Made by a program: the position numbers and the translations under genes. This document shows, piece after piece, positions 44,039-53,627 of a stretch of DNA of 64,000 nucleotides. Source of the DNA: Streptomyces cinereus. Lineage in GTDB: Bacteria > Pseudomonadota > Gammaproteobacteria > Pseudomonadales > Moraxellaceae. The stretch lies in assembly GCA_014647715.1 (NCBI GenBank), contig BMPS01000006.1, positions 59,712 to 123,711 on the forward strand, written 5' to 3'. Below the pieces are notes generated by a model, which worked only from the letters and a program-made list of their open reading frames with translations, was not told where the DNA came from and did no database searches. Positions within the stretch are counted from its first letter, which is position 1. Every line of letters starts with the position of its first letter.

Positions 44039-44649
44039 TTAATCAACGGCAAGCCAAACAAGAACAGTATAATTTGCGGTAGCTTGGTTTCAAAATCACT
44101 CATACGATGGTCGCCACCCTCTTCTACGATAATGTGGCTTTGAGCGTCCTGCTTGCTAAAATAATCAACTGCATCTTGGAAATTAAGCAGCTCATCGCCT
44201 TTTTTCAAAATGACCAATAAATTTTGTGGATACAGCGATTGTTCGGGGCGATTTGCTACCAGCCACTCAATATCTTTTTTGCTAATATGCCAACCATCGG
44301 GGGTCACGTGACCGATATAATCATCGGGCAAACTGTCAAAATCTTCCCCAAAAAAACGCTTGAGACTTGTGCCACTGTGTACACTTGGATTGAGCAGTAC
44401 CGTTTTTTTACCTGTCAAATTTGCCAAAATATTGCCATAAAATCCACCGAGCGAACTACCGACCAAACCTGTATTCTGGTCTTTGGCAATAATTTCTTGG
44501 ATTAAAGCAATCGACTCATTGGGTGAACGATTCAAATCGGGCGCAACAACCTTGATTTGTGGGAAATTTTTGGCACAAAAATCTTTGAGTTTTTGCGCTT
44601 TTTCGGCGTTTGGATTACTATCAAGTCCGTGAATATACACAATTTGCAT
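44035..44649 (-). CDS. yqiA: YqiA-family esterase
   Basis: 204 residues, alpha/beta-hydrolase of the YqiA (UPF0227) group. MQIVYIHGLDSNPNAEKAQ is the first strand and oxyanion region, GLVGSSLGGFYG holds the nucleophile Ser66 in GXSXG, LLNPSVHSGTSL follows, and EEGGDHRMSDFE carries the catalytic His. Short-chain acyl esterase activity is known for the E. coli protein, but the physiological substrate is not. It heads a same-strand group yqiA-GNAT-barstar-parE; in E. coli yqiA directly precedes parE, so the two middle genes look inserted. Confidence 0.92.
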   Translation of the reverse strand: MQIVYIHGLDSNPNAEKAQKLKDFCAKNFPQIKVVAPDLNRSPNESIALIQEIIAKDQNTGLVGSSLGGFYGNILANLTGKKTVLLNPSVHSGTSLKRFFGEDFDSLPDDYIGHVTPDGWHISKKDIEWLVANRPEQSLYPQNLLVILKKGDELLNFQDAVDYFSKQDAQSHIIVEEGGDHRMSDFETKLPQIILFLFGLPLIK

Positions 44650-44910
44650 GGTTTTCTCGCTATTTTTTAATTATAGTAAATTATCATATCGACTGTGGTT
44701 GATTTGGCCAACATTTAATCTTAGCATTGCTTGGCTAAAATAGCCATGATGCCAGGTTTCAACACGTTAAAATTTGTCGTGTTAGTTAGATAGCCGTGTT
44801 TGATGGTACGTTTTTGCCGCTATTATTTGATTTTCCGCCCAGTTAACCCTATCTCTGCATAGATGGATTACTCGTCCATTTGCATGGCGTCGTCAGGAGT
44901 TATCACCGCG

Positions 44911-45189
44911 ATGGAGCAGCAAGAGTTATTTGAGATTGCCAGTCCTTGTATTCAAGTCTGCGAGCTAGATAAACAAGGGTATTGTAAAGGCTGTTTGCGC
45001 AATCGCACCGAGCGTGACCTTTGGCTAATGATGAATGGCTCGCAAAAGCGGCAAGTACTTAAGTTATTGACTATTCGAAGACTCAAACGACTGCGTGCCG
45101 AGCGTTTGGCGCACCAAACCCCTACTGCGCAAGATGACGAGCTGAATTTAACATTGTTTGAAGATAATGAAAGTAATGTTGACGATTAA
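44911..45189 (+). CDS. DUF1289 domain protein
   Basis: 92 residues from this start. The domain SPCIQVCELDKQGYCKGCLRNRTERDLWLMMNGSQKRQVL has the four cysteines (CxxxC...CxGC) and the W...M pattern of DUF1289, likely a small metal- or cluster-binding fold. Function unknown. AGGAG lies 11 bases before this ATG, somewhat far. In-frame ATGs at 44863 and 44884 lack any ribosome-binding site. The gene for a YbhN-like membrane protein begins 47 bp downstream. Confidence 0.85.
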   Translation: MEQQELFEIASPCIQVCELDKQGYCKGCLRNRTERDLWLMMNGSQKRQVLKLLTIRRLKRLRAERLAHQTPTAQDDELNLTLFEDNESNVDD

Positions 45190-45236
45190 TTGATTAAATG
45201 ATTGTAATGTCTACTAAAAAATATTAGGTTGAATGC

Positions 45237-46223
45237 ATGAATAGCTCTTGGTTTAAGCAGGTTTGGCGACTTGCATTAACAGCGATTACGGTATTGATTT
45301 TCTTTATGGCAATTCGTGCGCTTTATCATTTGACCAAAACTGTGCACTATCAAGACGTTCTAGACGCTATCGCGCATATTCCTACCTTCCATCTTTTTAT
45401 CGCCGCAATAGTGGTTGCTTTTGGTTATTTAGTACTTACTATTTATGATTTTATTGCGCTCCGCCAACTCGGCAAAAAACTTGATTACCGCCATGTCGCC
45501 CTCACCTCTTTTACCGCTTATGCCATTAGTCACACCATTGGACTCAATCTTGTCACCGCGAGTGGTATCCGTTATCGTAACTATCGCCGTTTTAATCTGA
45601 CTCATAATGAAATTGCCAACATCGTCTGGATGGTGTCGATGGCATTTACCTTTGGCATTACCACGTTGATTGGTGCGTCTTTGACTAGCCATCCAGAAAT
45701 TACCATTCAACTATTATCTGAACTGGATAAATCGCTTGGCATCTTTGAGCATACTTTCTATGTACGGGTGCTTGGCATCACCATGTTAAGTGTTATTGCA
45801 GCGATTATTGTGTATGCTGGCAAGCAAGGCAAACATGTGGTGATTCGCGGTTGGCGTTTTGACTTACCGCCCGCCAAAATTGTGCTGCAACAGATTGCAA
45901 TTGCCATTTTAGATTTAAGTACCGTGGCGTTGGTACTGTACTTACTGTTGCCGCCTTCTGAGCATATCAGTTATTGGGCGACCTTTTCTGCGTTTATTCA
46001 ATCAATGGCAATTGGCATCTTAAGTCATGTCCCTGGGGGATTGGGCGTATTTGAAGTGGTCATGATTACGGCTTTGCCAAAAGTCGATCGGACGCAGATG
46101 CTGGCAGTATTATTGATTTTTAGATTACTGTATTACATCATGCCATTTTTGGTTGCCTTACTGGCATTGCTGGCGTACGAGGCAAAGCTATATTTGAATG
46201 AAAATTCTGATAAAAAAAAATAA
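45237..46223 (+). CDS. Lysylphosphatidylglycerol-synthase-like TM protein (YbhN/MprF flippase-domain family)
   Basis: 328 residues with about eight membrane helices. It matches the membrane part of MprF/YbhN proteins: the early DFIALRQLGKKLDYRHVALTSF, AISHTIGLNLVTASGIRYRNYRRFNL, TFGITTLIGASL, and late SHVPGGLGVFEVVMITALP. The aminoacyl-transferase domain of MprF is not present, so lipid lysylation is not expected; lipid translocation or another envelope role is possible. It follows the DUF1289 gene on the same strand. Confidence 0.88.
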   Translation: MNSSWFKQVWRLALTAITVLIFFMAIRALYHLTKTVHYQDVLDAIAHIPTFHLFIAAIVVAFGYLVLTIYDFIALRQLGKKLDYRHVALTSFTAYAISHTIGLNLVTASGIRYRNYRRFNLTHNEIANIVWMVSMAFTFGITTLIGASLTSHPEITIQLLSELDKSLGIFEHTFYVRVLGITMLSVIAAIIVYAGKQGKHVVIRGWRFDLPPAKIVLQQIAIAILDLSTVALVLYLLLPPSEHISYWATFSAFIQSMAIGILSHVPGGLGVFEVVMITALPKVDRTQMLAVLLIFRLLYYIMPFLVALLALLAYEAKLYLNENSDKKK

Positions 46224-46342
46224 CCTTTTAATTTTTAACACTTTGCATCAAACAAACGTGTTTTCATATATTAAAAGGTTATTTTAAGCGTGTTTGGTAC
46301 GATCATACCAAATTAAATAGACCTATCTCATTACTTTAGTGT

Positions 46343-46498
46343 TTAAACTTTTCGGCTAATAAAGGCGACAATGAACAAAATCACCGCCACTGCCAAGAAT
46401 ACATATGCCAAGTTTGCTGATAGTCCTGCGACACCACCAAACCCTAAGAAACTAGCAATGAGTGCGATTACCGCAAAAATAATAGCCCAACGAAACAT
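46343..46498 (-). CDS. DUF1328 small membrane protein (YtjA-like)
   Basis: 51 residues, two membrane helices: [22 protein letters not shown] and [24 protein letters not shown]. This is the complete DUF1328 pattern (xxWAxxFxvIAliAavlGFGGiAg...). AGGAG precedes the ATG at 46498, which fixes the start; an upstream ATG at 46534 is not needed. Relatives are often stress-induced, with unknown function. It is transcribed toward the YbhN-like gene. Confidence 0.88.
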   Translation of the reverse strand: MFRWAIIFAVIALIASFLGFGGVAGLSANLAYVFLAVAVILFIVAFISRKV

Positions 46499-47053
46499 GA
46501 TAATTCTCCTTTTTTTTATTGTTTTAAATGTCATGCGCTGCAGTTAGACATTTTGCATTTAGATACTTTAACACTTTACATTTTAGTTTTAGTTAAAGCC
46601 TGTTAACCTATGCTTTATTGCATGAGTACATATTAAAATAATTCTATAGCGTTGTAACGAGCACTTTTGTAAGGTTTGTGGCTTTCTCATAGCCTGTGTA
46701 TAACAAAGTGCAAAAAAAAACCATGCATGGTTAATGATGTTCATGCTTCTGGTAAGCATTAGTAAGTATTGCAATGCTGTGTTAATGTAGCTGTAGCTTG
46801 CATTGACAATCTCACTGATTGTTAACGCCACCGAATGACTTCCTTAATGGCATTAGGATTTGTTTACGTATTCTCAACATTTTGTCCCTAATCCTTACAT
46901 TGTTGCTGCCGATGATTGTTTTATAATGGCATCTAGGCTTTTAGTATTCCCTTAACAGTGATTCTCTTTATAATACTGTCATATTTGGGAATTATACTAA
47001 CTACCTATATAACTATAGACATAAGTATAGCAATCAACAATGAGGAAAAAATT
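46499..47053. other. AT-rich divergent spacer between DUF1328 and the Lys/Ala-rich protein
   Basis: About 555 bp. A 14-bp perfect palindrome AACCATGCATGGTT lies at 46719-46732, with an A-run on its left (a T-run on the minus strand). It is too short and loop-less to be a clear terminator. No gene or RNA was recognised. Confidence 0.4.
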
Positions 47054-47545
47054 ATGAAAAAGTTAGCCACAACACTTACTGCATTAGTCATAGCAACAGG
47101 TCTTACCGTGAGTGCCCAAGCAGCGACCAAAGTAACGACTACGACCAAATCGACGACCACACACAAAAATGTAGCCACGGCAAAAGCAAAACCACAAAAA
47201 GCCACCACTCAAAAATCAACAAAAGCATCAAAAAATAAGCACAGCGCAAAAGCTTCAGCCACGGCTAAAAAAGGCAGCAAAGCGACTAAAAGAACGAGCG
47301 AAGTAAACATTGATATCCCAGCTGAACTAAAAATCGACGAAAGCAGCAACAAATCTGTTGCGCCCGCTGCGCCTAGAAATGCCCAGTCAAATCCTAGGGT
47401 GGTGCCTGTAGCGCAAATTACCCAAACAGGTCCTGCGGTTCAATCGGTCACCGTGCAACCGGTTGATGACAATACAGCGATTGCCTCAACAACGACAACT
47501 GTACCTGTTAACGTACAAACTGTACCCGTTGTAGTAAACCCATAA
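47054..47545 (+). CDS. Secreted Lys/Ala/Thr-rich low-complexity protein
   Basis: 163 residues, not assigned to a family. A signal peptide (MKKLATTLTALVIATGLTVS, cleavage after AQA) is followed by about 60 residues rich in Lys, Thr, Ala and Ser (TTTTKSTTTHKN, KAKPQKATTQKSTKAS), strongly basic, and then a Val/Pro/Thr-rich half. No domain is visible. GAGGAA is well placed before the ATG at 47054; an in-frame ATG at 46958 would replace the clean signal peptide with another hydrophobic stretch and is less likely. Composition resembles histone-H1-like and alanine/lysine-rich cell-surface proteins. It ends at a terminator. Confidence 0.75.
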   Translation: MKKLATTLTALVIATGLTVSAQAATKVTTTTKSTTTHKNVATAKAKPQKATTQKSTKASKNKHSAKASATAKKGSKATKRTSEVNIDIPAELKIDESSNKSVAPAAPRNAQSNPRVVPVAQITQTGPAVQSVTVQPVDDNTAIASTTTTVPVNVQTVPVVVNP

Positions 47546-47570
47546 TCGCTAATTGTTAAACGATTTTTAT

Positions 47571-47601
47571 AAAAAAAGATGCCTACGTGGCATCTTTTTT
47601 T
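47571..47601. terminator. Terminator after the Lys/Ala-rich gene
   Basis: AAAAAAAGATGCC-TACGT-GGCATCTTTTTTT. It lies between convergent genes and may also end sstT. Confidence 0.92.
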
Positions 47602-47707
47602 GTGGCTAATTAGTGGATTGATTATTTGGTCAATAAAAAAGACACTTTAATACCCTTTTTTATTGTTCCTTTTTTATTGTTATATGGCTCAAAATCTTTA
47701 GCAACTT

Positions 47708-48943
47708 TTAGCGATGATAAGCGTATTTGGGATCCGCTGCTGCAGTGAATAACACGTCCGTTGATGAGTTGAGTGCTGTCTCAACCGAGTCTTGTATTAC
47801 CCCAATAATAAAGCCAATTGCGACTACCTGCATGGCAATGGTGTCAGGAATATTAAAGAAACTACAGGCCAATGGTATCAATAGCAATGACCCCCCTGCA
47901 ACACCCGATGCCCCCGCCGCAGCTAAGGTAGATACCACCGCTAACAACAGCGCAGACCCGAAGTCCACGTGAATACCTAATGTATGTGCCGCTGCCAATG
48001 TCATGACATTGATGGTAATCGCCGCCCCTGCCATATTAATGGTGGCACCTAGTGGAATAGTGATTGAATAGGTATCTTCATGCAAACCCAACTTATGCGC
48101 AAGGTTTAGATTCACAGGAATATTGGCGGCTGAACTGCGAGTAAAGAAGGCGGTAATGCCACTTTCTTTAAGACAGGTAAATACCAGTGGATAAGGATTT
48201 TTGCGGGTTTTGACAAATACAATTAATGGGTTTACAACTAAAGCGATAAACACCATAGCGCCTACCAACACCGCTAACAAACGGGCATAACTTAATAATA
48301 CTGACAGACCCGTTTCAGCGATGGTTTGTGTCACCAAGCCAAACACGCCCAATGGCGCAAACCAAATCACCCATTTGACCACGCTTGAGACCGCTTCCGC
48401 CAAATCGTTAATCATTTGCTTGGTATGGTCTGAGGCATGGCGCAAGGCAAGACCCAAAATCGCCGCCCAAGATAGCACGCCCATGTAGTTGGCATTGACG
48501 ATCGATTTGACAGGATTTTCCACCATGTTGGTCAATAGTACTTTTATCACTTCTGCTAAGGATGACGGTGGCGTCTGACTGACTTCACCGGCTTTTAAAA
48601 TCAATTCAGTTGGGAATAAAAAGCTTGCTACTACCGCCGTCAAAGCTGCCAAGAACGTACCTGCCATATACAGTACCAAGGTTGAGCGGACATTGACCTG
48701 AGTGCCTGATTTATGCTGACTGATAGCGGCAATGATTAAGATAAACACCAACAACGGTGCAATCGCTTTTAACGCACCGACAAACAACGCACCCAAAATT
48801 GAGATGGTTTGCGCCACACTCATGGATAAACCGCCGATGATAGTCGGATTGGCTAATGAACCGACTAAGATACCGAGTATCAGCCCTATCACAATCAAAG
48901 GCACCAACCCCACGCGCTGATATGCTTGGATAAGTTTTAACAT
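47708..48943 (-). CDS. sstT: Serine/threonine:sodium symporter SstT
   Basis: Dicarboxylate/amino-acid:cation symporter family, 411 residues, eight helices and two hairpins. Family marks: [38 protein letters not shown] (hairpin 1, serine-rich), [20 protein letters not shown] and [18 protein letters not shown] (hairpin 2). The last block, [20 protein letters not shown], is the SstT version of the conserved helix 8. It imports serine and threonine with Na+. It stands alone; holC lies 125 bp upstream on the same strand. Confidence 0.96.
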   Translation of the reverse strand: MLKLIQAYQRVGLVPLIVIGLILGILVGSLANPTIIGGLSMSVAQTISILGALFVGALKAIAPLLVFILIIAAISQHKSGTQVNVRSTLVLYMAGTFLAALTAVVASFLFPTELILKAGEVSQTPPSSLAEVIKVLLTNMVENPVKSIVNANYMGVLSWAAILGLALRHASDHTKQMINDLAEAVSSVVKWVIWFAPLGVFGLVTQTIAETGLSVLLSYARLLAVLVGAMVFIALVVNPLIVFVKTRKNPYPLVFTCLKESGITAFFTRSSAANIPVNLNLAHKLGLHEDTYSITIPLGATINMAGAAITINVMTLAAAHTLGIHVDFGSALLLAVVSTLAAAGASGVAGGSLLLIPLACSFFNIPDTIAMQVVAIGFIIGVIQDSVETALNSSTDVLFTAAADPKYAYHR

Positions 48944-49068
48944 AATAACCTCTTAATATTTCACCGCAAAAATGGCTGCTATATTAACATTTTTTAACAA
49001 TTTGCATAAATTATTTTTAAAATCGTCAACTTGTCAACTTAACTCTATCAAAGTGTTGAGTAGAGAGG

Positions 49069-49536
49069 TTATCGGATTTGAAAAACTTGGATGGTAGGTG
49101 GGTTGCTAGTTGCTAGGGCTTGTAATTGTGCTTGATAAACGCGGTATTTATGACGACCACTTTCAACCTGTTCGGGGGCAGCGTCGATAACTTCTAGCAG
49201 GCGGCTAGCTTGGGTATCTACAATTGCTTCGTTGGTGAGATTGATAACGATGCCATCAAATTGGGTGACAAGTTCGATATTATCGGTAAGTACCACACTG
49301 GCAGGGAGTTTTTGGTGATGAAAGGCATCAAGTTGCTGGATAATTTGGTGGGGAATAAACGCCACATCACTCAATGACCATAATCGGTCATCAAGTGAGG
49401 GTAATAGCTCGGACGCTGCCAGTACGATAATGCTATCCTCGCTTTTGGCTAGCACGGTTGAAATCAGCTTGCAGACGAAAGCGAGCTGTTTTTTTTGCGG
49501 GGACAAAATATAAAAACTAATTTGTGATGCCATCAT
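49069..49536 (-). CDS. holC: DNA polymerase III chi subunit
   Basis: Clamp-loader accessory protein that contacts SSB. 155 residues, normal length. The recognisable regions are ISFYILSPQKKQLAFVCKLI, DRLWSLSDVAFIPHQ and the C-terminal YRVYQAQLQALA. It follows pepA on the same strand with 21 bp between, the conserved pepA-holC order of gammaproteobacteria. Two consecutive ATG codons are possible starts; the first is used here. Confidence 0.92.
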   Translation of the reverse strand: MMASQISFYILSPQKKQLAFVCKLISTVLAKSEDSIIVLAASELLPSLDDRLWSLSDVAFIPHQIIQQLDAFHHQKLPASVVLTDNIELVTQFDGIVINLTNEAIVDTQASRLLEVIDAAPEQVESGRHKYRVYQAQLQALATSNPPTIQVFQIR

Positions 49537-49557
49537 TAGGGGTCAGCGTCCTATCAC

Positions 49558-51072
49558 CTAGACCGCATCTTGGGCAGCTTGGCGATAAAGATAATGCATC
49601 AATAGCGGTACTGGACGACCTGTTGCGGTTGGCTCTTTGCCCGACTGCCACGCCGTCCCTGCAATATCCAAGTGCGCCCAAGGAATATCTTCAACAAACT
49701 TCGATAAAAAACACGCCGCTGTGACTGACCCTGCCGGCATACCGCCAATGTTTTGCATATCTGCCATGTTGGATTTAAGCTGCTCTTGGTAGTCATCATC
49801 CAGTGGCATGTGCCAAACACGGTCATACGCTGATTCGCTAGCTTGTTCAAGCTCAAAAATCACATCTTCATTGTTACTGTATAAGCCTGAGCGCACATAA
49901 CCCAGCGCCACGATACATGCCCCCGTCAAGGTTGCCATGTCAATAATCACTTTTGGCTGATAGCGCTGTACATACACCAAGGTGTCGCACAGTACCAAAC
50001 GACCTTCGGCATCAGTATTGAGGATTTCCACGGTTTTACCATTCATGGCGGTGACGATATCGCCAGGGCGAGTCGCTGTTCCTGATGGCATATTCTCTGC
50101 ACAAGCGAGTGCGCCAACGACTTGCAGTGGTAGACGCGCTTCACATAGCGCTTTAATTATGCCCATGACTGCAGCCGCACCGCCCATGTCGTATTTCATC
50201 TCCCCCATACCCAGACCAGGTTTGAGTGAGATACCACCACTGTCAAAGGTAATGCCTTTGCCTACAAGTACAATCGGTTGCTCTAGGCTTGATTTTTTGC
50301 CTTTGGTTTTGCTATTTTTGTCTTTTTTGGCGGCTTTGCCATTGTACTCAAGTAATACTAGCTTAGCTTCATGCGCTGAGCCGCGAGCGACTGCCAAAAA
50401 GCAGTTCATCCCTAATTGCTGCATGTCTTTTTCACCCAATACCTTGACTGTCAATAGCTCTGGGTATTGATTTGCCAAGCTTTGTGCTTGCTCTGCAAGA
50501 TAGGCAGGGAAACATACATTTGGTGGCTGATTTGCCAAATCTTTGGTGAGTGATTGACCTTGCGCAGTCGCGTGCTGCAGCTGTAGCAGGGTGTCAAACG
50601 CAGGTTGGTTGTCTGCGCTGACCAATAAGGTCACGTCTTTTAGCGTCGGTTTATCCGCTTTTTGCGATTTATAAATATCAAAGGTGTAGCTTTGATTTAA
50701 CAGGGCTAATGCCAGCTGACCAAAACTCACTTCATCCATACTATCGCCTAAAATAATCACCGCAGATTTGGTAAGACGGCTCAAACTTGCATAAATCGCT
50801 TTGGCAATTTTTTGCAAGCTACCGCCGTTTAATTTGTCTTGACTGCCCACGCCAACCAATAACAAACCCGTATTATTATCTGTGCCATAACTGATTGCGG
50901 TGTCGGCAAGCTTACCCTTAAAACGACTCGCTTCAATTAGGCGACTGACAGCGGTCTGTAGCTCGCTCGTTAGTTGCCCCATAGTTTGGCTATTGTCATC
51001 TACCAATACCACGTGATAGCTGTTCTTGACCGTTTTTTTAAGCGCGGTCGCTAGTGTCAATGTCAAACTCAT
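49558..51072 (-). CDS. pepA: Leucyl aminopeptidase PepA
   Basis: Manganese/zinc M17 aminopeptidase, 504 residues. The catalytic region shows LVGKGITFDSGGISLKPGLGMGEMKYDMGGAAAV, MPSGTATRPGDIVT and NTDAEGRLVLCD with the metal ligands and catalytic Lys/Arg. A Lys-rich insertion (KKDKNSKTKGKKSS, about residues 252-265) is unusual. holC follows; lptFG diverge upstream, as in E. coli. The 350-bp spacer to lptF holds a tandem repeat. Confidence 0.97.
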   Translation of the reverse strand: MSLTLTLATALKKTVKNSYHVVLVDDNSQTMGQLTSELQTAVSRLIEASRFKGKLADTAISYGTDNNTGLLLVGVGSQDKLNGGSLQKIAKAIYASLSRLTKSAVIILGDSMDEVSFGQLALALLNQSYTFDIYKSQKADKPTLKDVTLLVSADNQPAFDTLLQLQHATAQGQSLTKDLANQPPNVCFPAYLAEQAQSLANQYPELLTVKVLGEKDMQQLGMNCFLAVARGSAHEAKLVLLEYNGKAAKKDKNSKTKGKKSSLEQPIVLVGKGITFDSGGISLKPGLGMGEMKYDMGGAAAVMGIIKALCEARLPLQVVGALACAENMPSGTATRPGDIVTAMNGKTVEILNTDAEGRLVLCDTLVYVQRYQPKVIIDMATLTGACIVALGYVRSGLYSNNEDVIFELEQASESAYDRVWHMPLDDDYQEQLKSNMADMQNIGGMPAGSVTAACFLSKFVEDIPWAHLDIAGTAWQSGKEPTATGRPVPLLMHYLYRQAAQDAV

Positions 51073-51422
51073 TTAAGCTCCTTAATTATTGTCATCAAGA
51101 AATAACTATTATCATAGCATACCTATTATCGTATTTGGGTTATCACATTGGGCGATGGGATAGCAGGCGTCATTGTGTAGGGTAAAATGCAGTTGTGAAA
51201 AGTCTTTGTAAAAAATGGCTTTGATAAAGCGGCTGTAAAAAGTGGTGGTGAAAAGTCATTGTGAAATGTTACCTTACAGTATTCATATTCATAATCTGTC
51301 GGTGACGCGCTAAAATAGCCGATTAACAGATGCGCCGAATGGTATGATGTCGTACAATATTGGCATTTACTTCCCTAGCTGTTTGAATTGATTAATTTTT
51401 GAGTAATATTAGGTGGTTACTT
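51073..51422. other. Divergent spacer between pepA and lptF
   Basis: About 350 bp that must carry both promoters. It includes the tandem array at 51193-51268. A strong consensus promoter was not seen. Confidence 0.4.
51193..51268. repeat. Imperfect tandem repeats of 13-15 bp between pepA and lptF
   Basis: Successive units GTTGTGAAAAGTCTT, TGTAAAAAATGGCTT, TGATAAAGCGGCT, GTAAAAAGTGGTG, GTGAAAAGTCATT share the pattern GT(G/A)AAAAGT. Units are more diverged than elsewhere in the window. Confidence 0.55.
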
Positions 51423-52556
51423 GTGATATTACGACGCTATATGACGCAACAAGTCGCCGCTAATACTGCGATTGTGCTGTTATTTCTGATGGCGCTGATG
51501 CTTGGCGGTCGCTTAATCCGCTATTTTGGTATCGCTGCAGAAGGCAGGCTGGATGTTGGTTTGCTGTTCGCCATTATTGGCTATAACATTCCAACCTTTC
51601 TTGAGCTAATTTTACCGCTGTCATTTTTTATCGCACTGATGCTCGTGCTCGGTCGTATGTACGTGGATCATGAGATGAGCGTCCTGTTTGCCAGTGGCAT
51701 CAGTCGTGGCCGTTTGACACGTTTGATGATTCCGCTCATTACTGGGTTATTTGTATTTCAAATGGGAATTAGTCTTTGGGCAAAACCATGGGGACTGTCT
51801 AACAGTGAGCACATTTGGCAAACCCAGTCGCTCGGTAGTTTACTCGATTTAGTGCGTCCAAAAACCTTTATCAGCAGCGGCAACTATCACCTGTATGTCG
51901 ATGAGTTTGATAAAGAAAAACGTGAACTCAAAAACCTATACGTGGTGCAGCAGCAAACCGATAAAAGCGGCAAAATCGCCAAAAATGATGTTATTATCAC
52001 GGCCACGCGCGCCTATCAAGTACCCAGTAAAGACACGGATAGCTCAATGCAGCTAGATTTGTTTCAGGGTCGTCGCTATGAGCTTGGCACCAATCAGGCC
52101 AAATATAACCAAGCCAGTTTTGAAAAATATCGCATCACCCTAGAAAAACCTGCCAGCGAAAAAATTACCGAAACCAATGTCGAAACCCAAACCACTGCCA
52201 AACTGCTCGCCAATACCCAAAAACCCGAAGTCAAAGCCGAGCTGGGCTATCGCTTTACCATGCCGTGGCTGATTATCATTGCGGCGATGCTTGCTACCCC
52301 GCTTGCACAGGTACGCCCCCGTCAAGGACGCTGGCTTCGTTTGTTACCTTCTGTGCTCATATTCGCTAGTTGTGCGATTAGTATCATTTCGCTACGCACT
52401 GCTATCGGTAAAGAGCGCATTAGTGAGTACGCATATATTTGGCTAATCGTTGGTTTTATCGCATTTGCATTGTTGTTAAATTGGCAAAGCCGCGTGGTAC
52501 ATCGTGTCCGCTATCGTCGCCAAAGTCGTCAGTTGCCCGCAGGCGGTCAGCCATGA
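51423..52556 (+). CDS. lptF: LPS export ABC transporter permease LptF
   Basis: One of two permeases that, with LptB, extract LPS from the inner membrane. 377 residues from the GTG at 51423, which has AGGTGG six bases upstream; a TTG eight codons earlier is possible but has no ribosome-binding site. Six membrane helices flank a large periplasmic jellyroll-like domain (about residues 130-270). Visible marks: VILRRYMTQQVAANTAIV, the coupling region GRMYVDHEMSVLFASGISRGRL, and PWLIIIAAMLATPLAQVRPRQGR. Its stop overlaps the lptG start by four bases. Confidence 0.95.
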   Translation: MILRRYMTQQVAANTAIVLLFLMALMLGGRLIRYFGIAAEGRLDVGLLFAIIGYNIPTFLELILPLSFFIALMLVLGRMYVDHEMSVLFASGISRGRLTRLMIPLITGLFVFQMGISLWAKPWGLSNSEHIWQTQSLGSLLDLVRPKTFISSGNYHLYVDEFDKEKRELKNLYVVQQQTDKSGKIAKNDVIITATRAYQVPSKDTDSSMQLDLFQGRRYELGTNQAKYNQASFEKYRITLEKPASEKITETNVETQTTAKLLANTQKPEVKAELGYRFTMPWLIIIAAMLATPLAQVRPRQGRWLRLLPSVLIFASCAISIISLRTAIGKERISEYAYIWLIVGFIAFALLLNWQSRVVHRVRYRRQSRQLPAGGQP

Positions 52557-53626
52557 TTTTATCTCGTTACGTTAAAAAACAAGCGCTTTTTGCCATGGCA
52601 GGCGCCATTATTGGTCTTTGGCTACTTAAAGTCGTTTTTGAATATCTGGCAGAGTTGCAAGATCTCAATGATCATTACAATTATTTAGATGCCTTGCGTT
52701 TTATTGCCTATAGTGCACCCCGTGATTTACTCGACTATATGCCATTTGGCACGCTATTAGGCGCAGTAGTAGGTCTAGGCTTGCTTGCCAACACCAGTGA
52801 GTTGACGGTGATTCAAGCAGCAGGTATCAGCCGCTTTAAAATAGTTGGTTGGGTGATGCAACCAGCGATTCTTTTTGTCATTATCGGTCTATTATTTGGC
52901 CAGTATATAGTGCCAACTAGCAATCAGTTAGCGCACCAAGTCAAACATGACAAACCTTTGCTATCAAGTGCCATCAACGGTTACTGGGACAAACAAGCCA
53001 ACCGTATCATCAATATTGACTATGCCAATACCAAAGGCGAGCTCAAAAATATCAAAGTTTGGCAGCTAGACGACACTGCCCATATCCAGCAAGTGCTGCA
53101 AGCCGATACCGGCAGCTTTGTCAGTCAAAATACCGCCGATAAAACATCGGCCTGGCAGCTGCAACAAATCAAACAATTAACCATTGCCGCCGATGGGCAC
53201 AGTCAGTTGACTACCATCCCAACTATGACGCTGCAGTTACCCATTGAGCCGTCAGCGATTTATCTATTAACACGCAGCCCTGATAACATGTCAGTGACCG
53301 AATTATGGCAGCACCAACAGCTCTTAGCCAAAGACAAACGCCGCTCACTTGAGCATGAAGTTGCCTTTTGGAAAAAACTATTGTCGCCTTTTGCCATGTT
53401 ATCGCTAGTATTGGTTGCTTGTTCATTTGTATTTGGCTCCTTGCGTAACCAAAGCTTGGGCTATCGTATTGTGATTGCTCTGCTCTTTGGCTTGGTATTT
53501 AGTTATCTGCAAGATTTGGTCGGGTTTGTCAGTTTAAGCACGGGATTTTCACCGTTTTTTATGGTGCTATTACCGATTATTGCCAGTGCCGCGCTTGGCG
53601 TGTATTTAATTAGAAATAAAAACTGA
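52553..53626 (+). CDS. lptG: LPS export ABC transporter permease LptG
   Basis: Partner of LptF, 357 residues. The frame starts at ATG 52553, inside the ATGA overlap with lptF. Six helices, with the LptG marks MILSRYVKKQALFAM, YMPFGTLLGAVVGLGLLANTSELTVIQAAGIS and, after the periplasmic domain, ALLFGLVFSYLQDLVGFVS. The C-terminus ends LGVYLIRNKN. The uracil-DNA-glycosylase-like gene begins one base after its stop, so it is probably co-transcribed. Confidence 0.96.
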   Translation: MILSRYVKKQALFAMAGAIIGLWLLKVVFEYLAELQDLNDHYNYLDALRFIAYSAPRDLLDYMPFGTLLGAVVGLGLLANTSELTVIQAAGISRFKIVGWVMQPAILFVIIGLLFGQYIVPTSNQLAHQVKHDKPLLSSAINGYWDKQANRIINIDYANTKGELKNIKVWQLDDTAHIQQVLQADTGSFVSQNTADKTSAWQLQQIKQLTIAADGHSQLTTIPTMTLQLPIEPSAIYLLTRSPDNMSVTELWQHQQLLAKDKRRSLEHEVAFWKKLLSPFAMLSLVLVACSFVFGSLRNQSLGYRIVIALLFGLVFSYLQDLVGFVSLSTGFSPFFMVLLPIIASAALGVYLIRNKN

Positions 53627-53627
53627 T

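Noticed and set aside
46719..46732. AACCATGCATGGTT as a terminator or operator
   Set aside because: No loop and a short stem; it sits in a spacer far from either gene start, so no role can be assigned.
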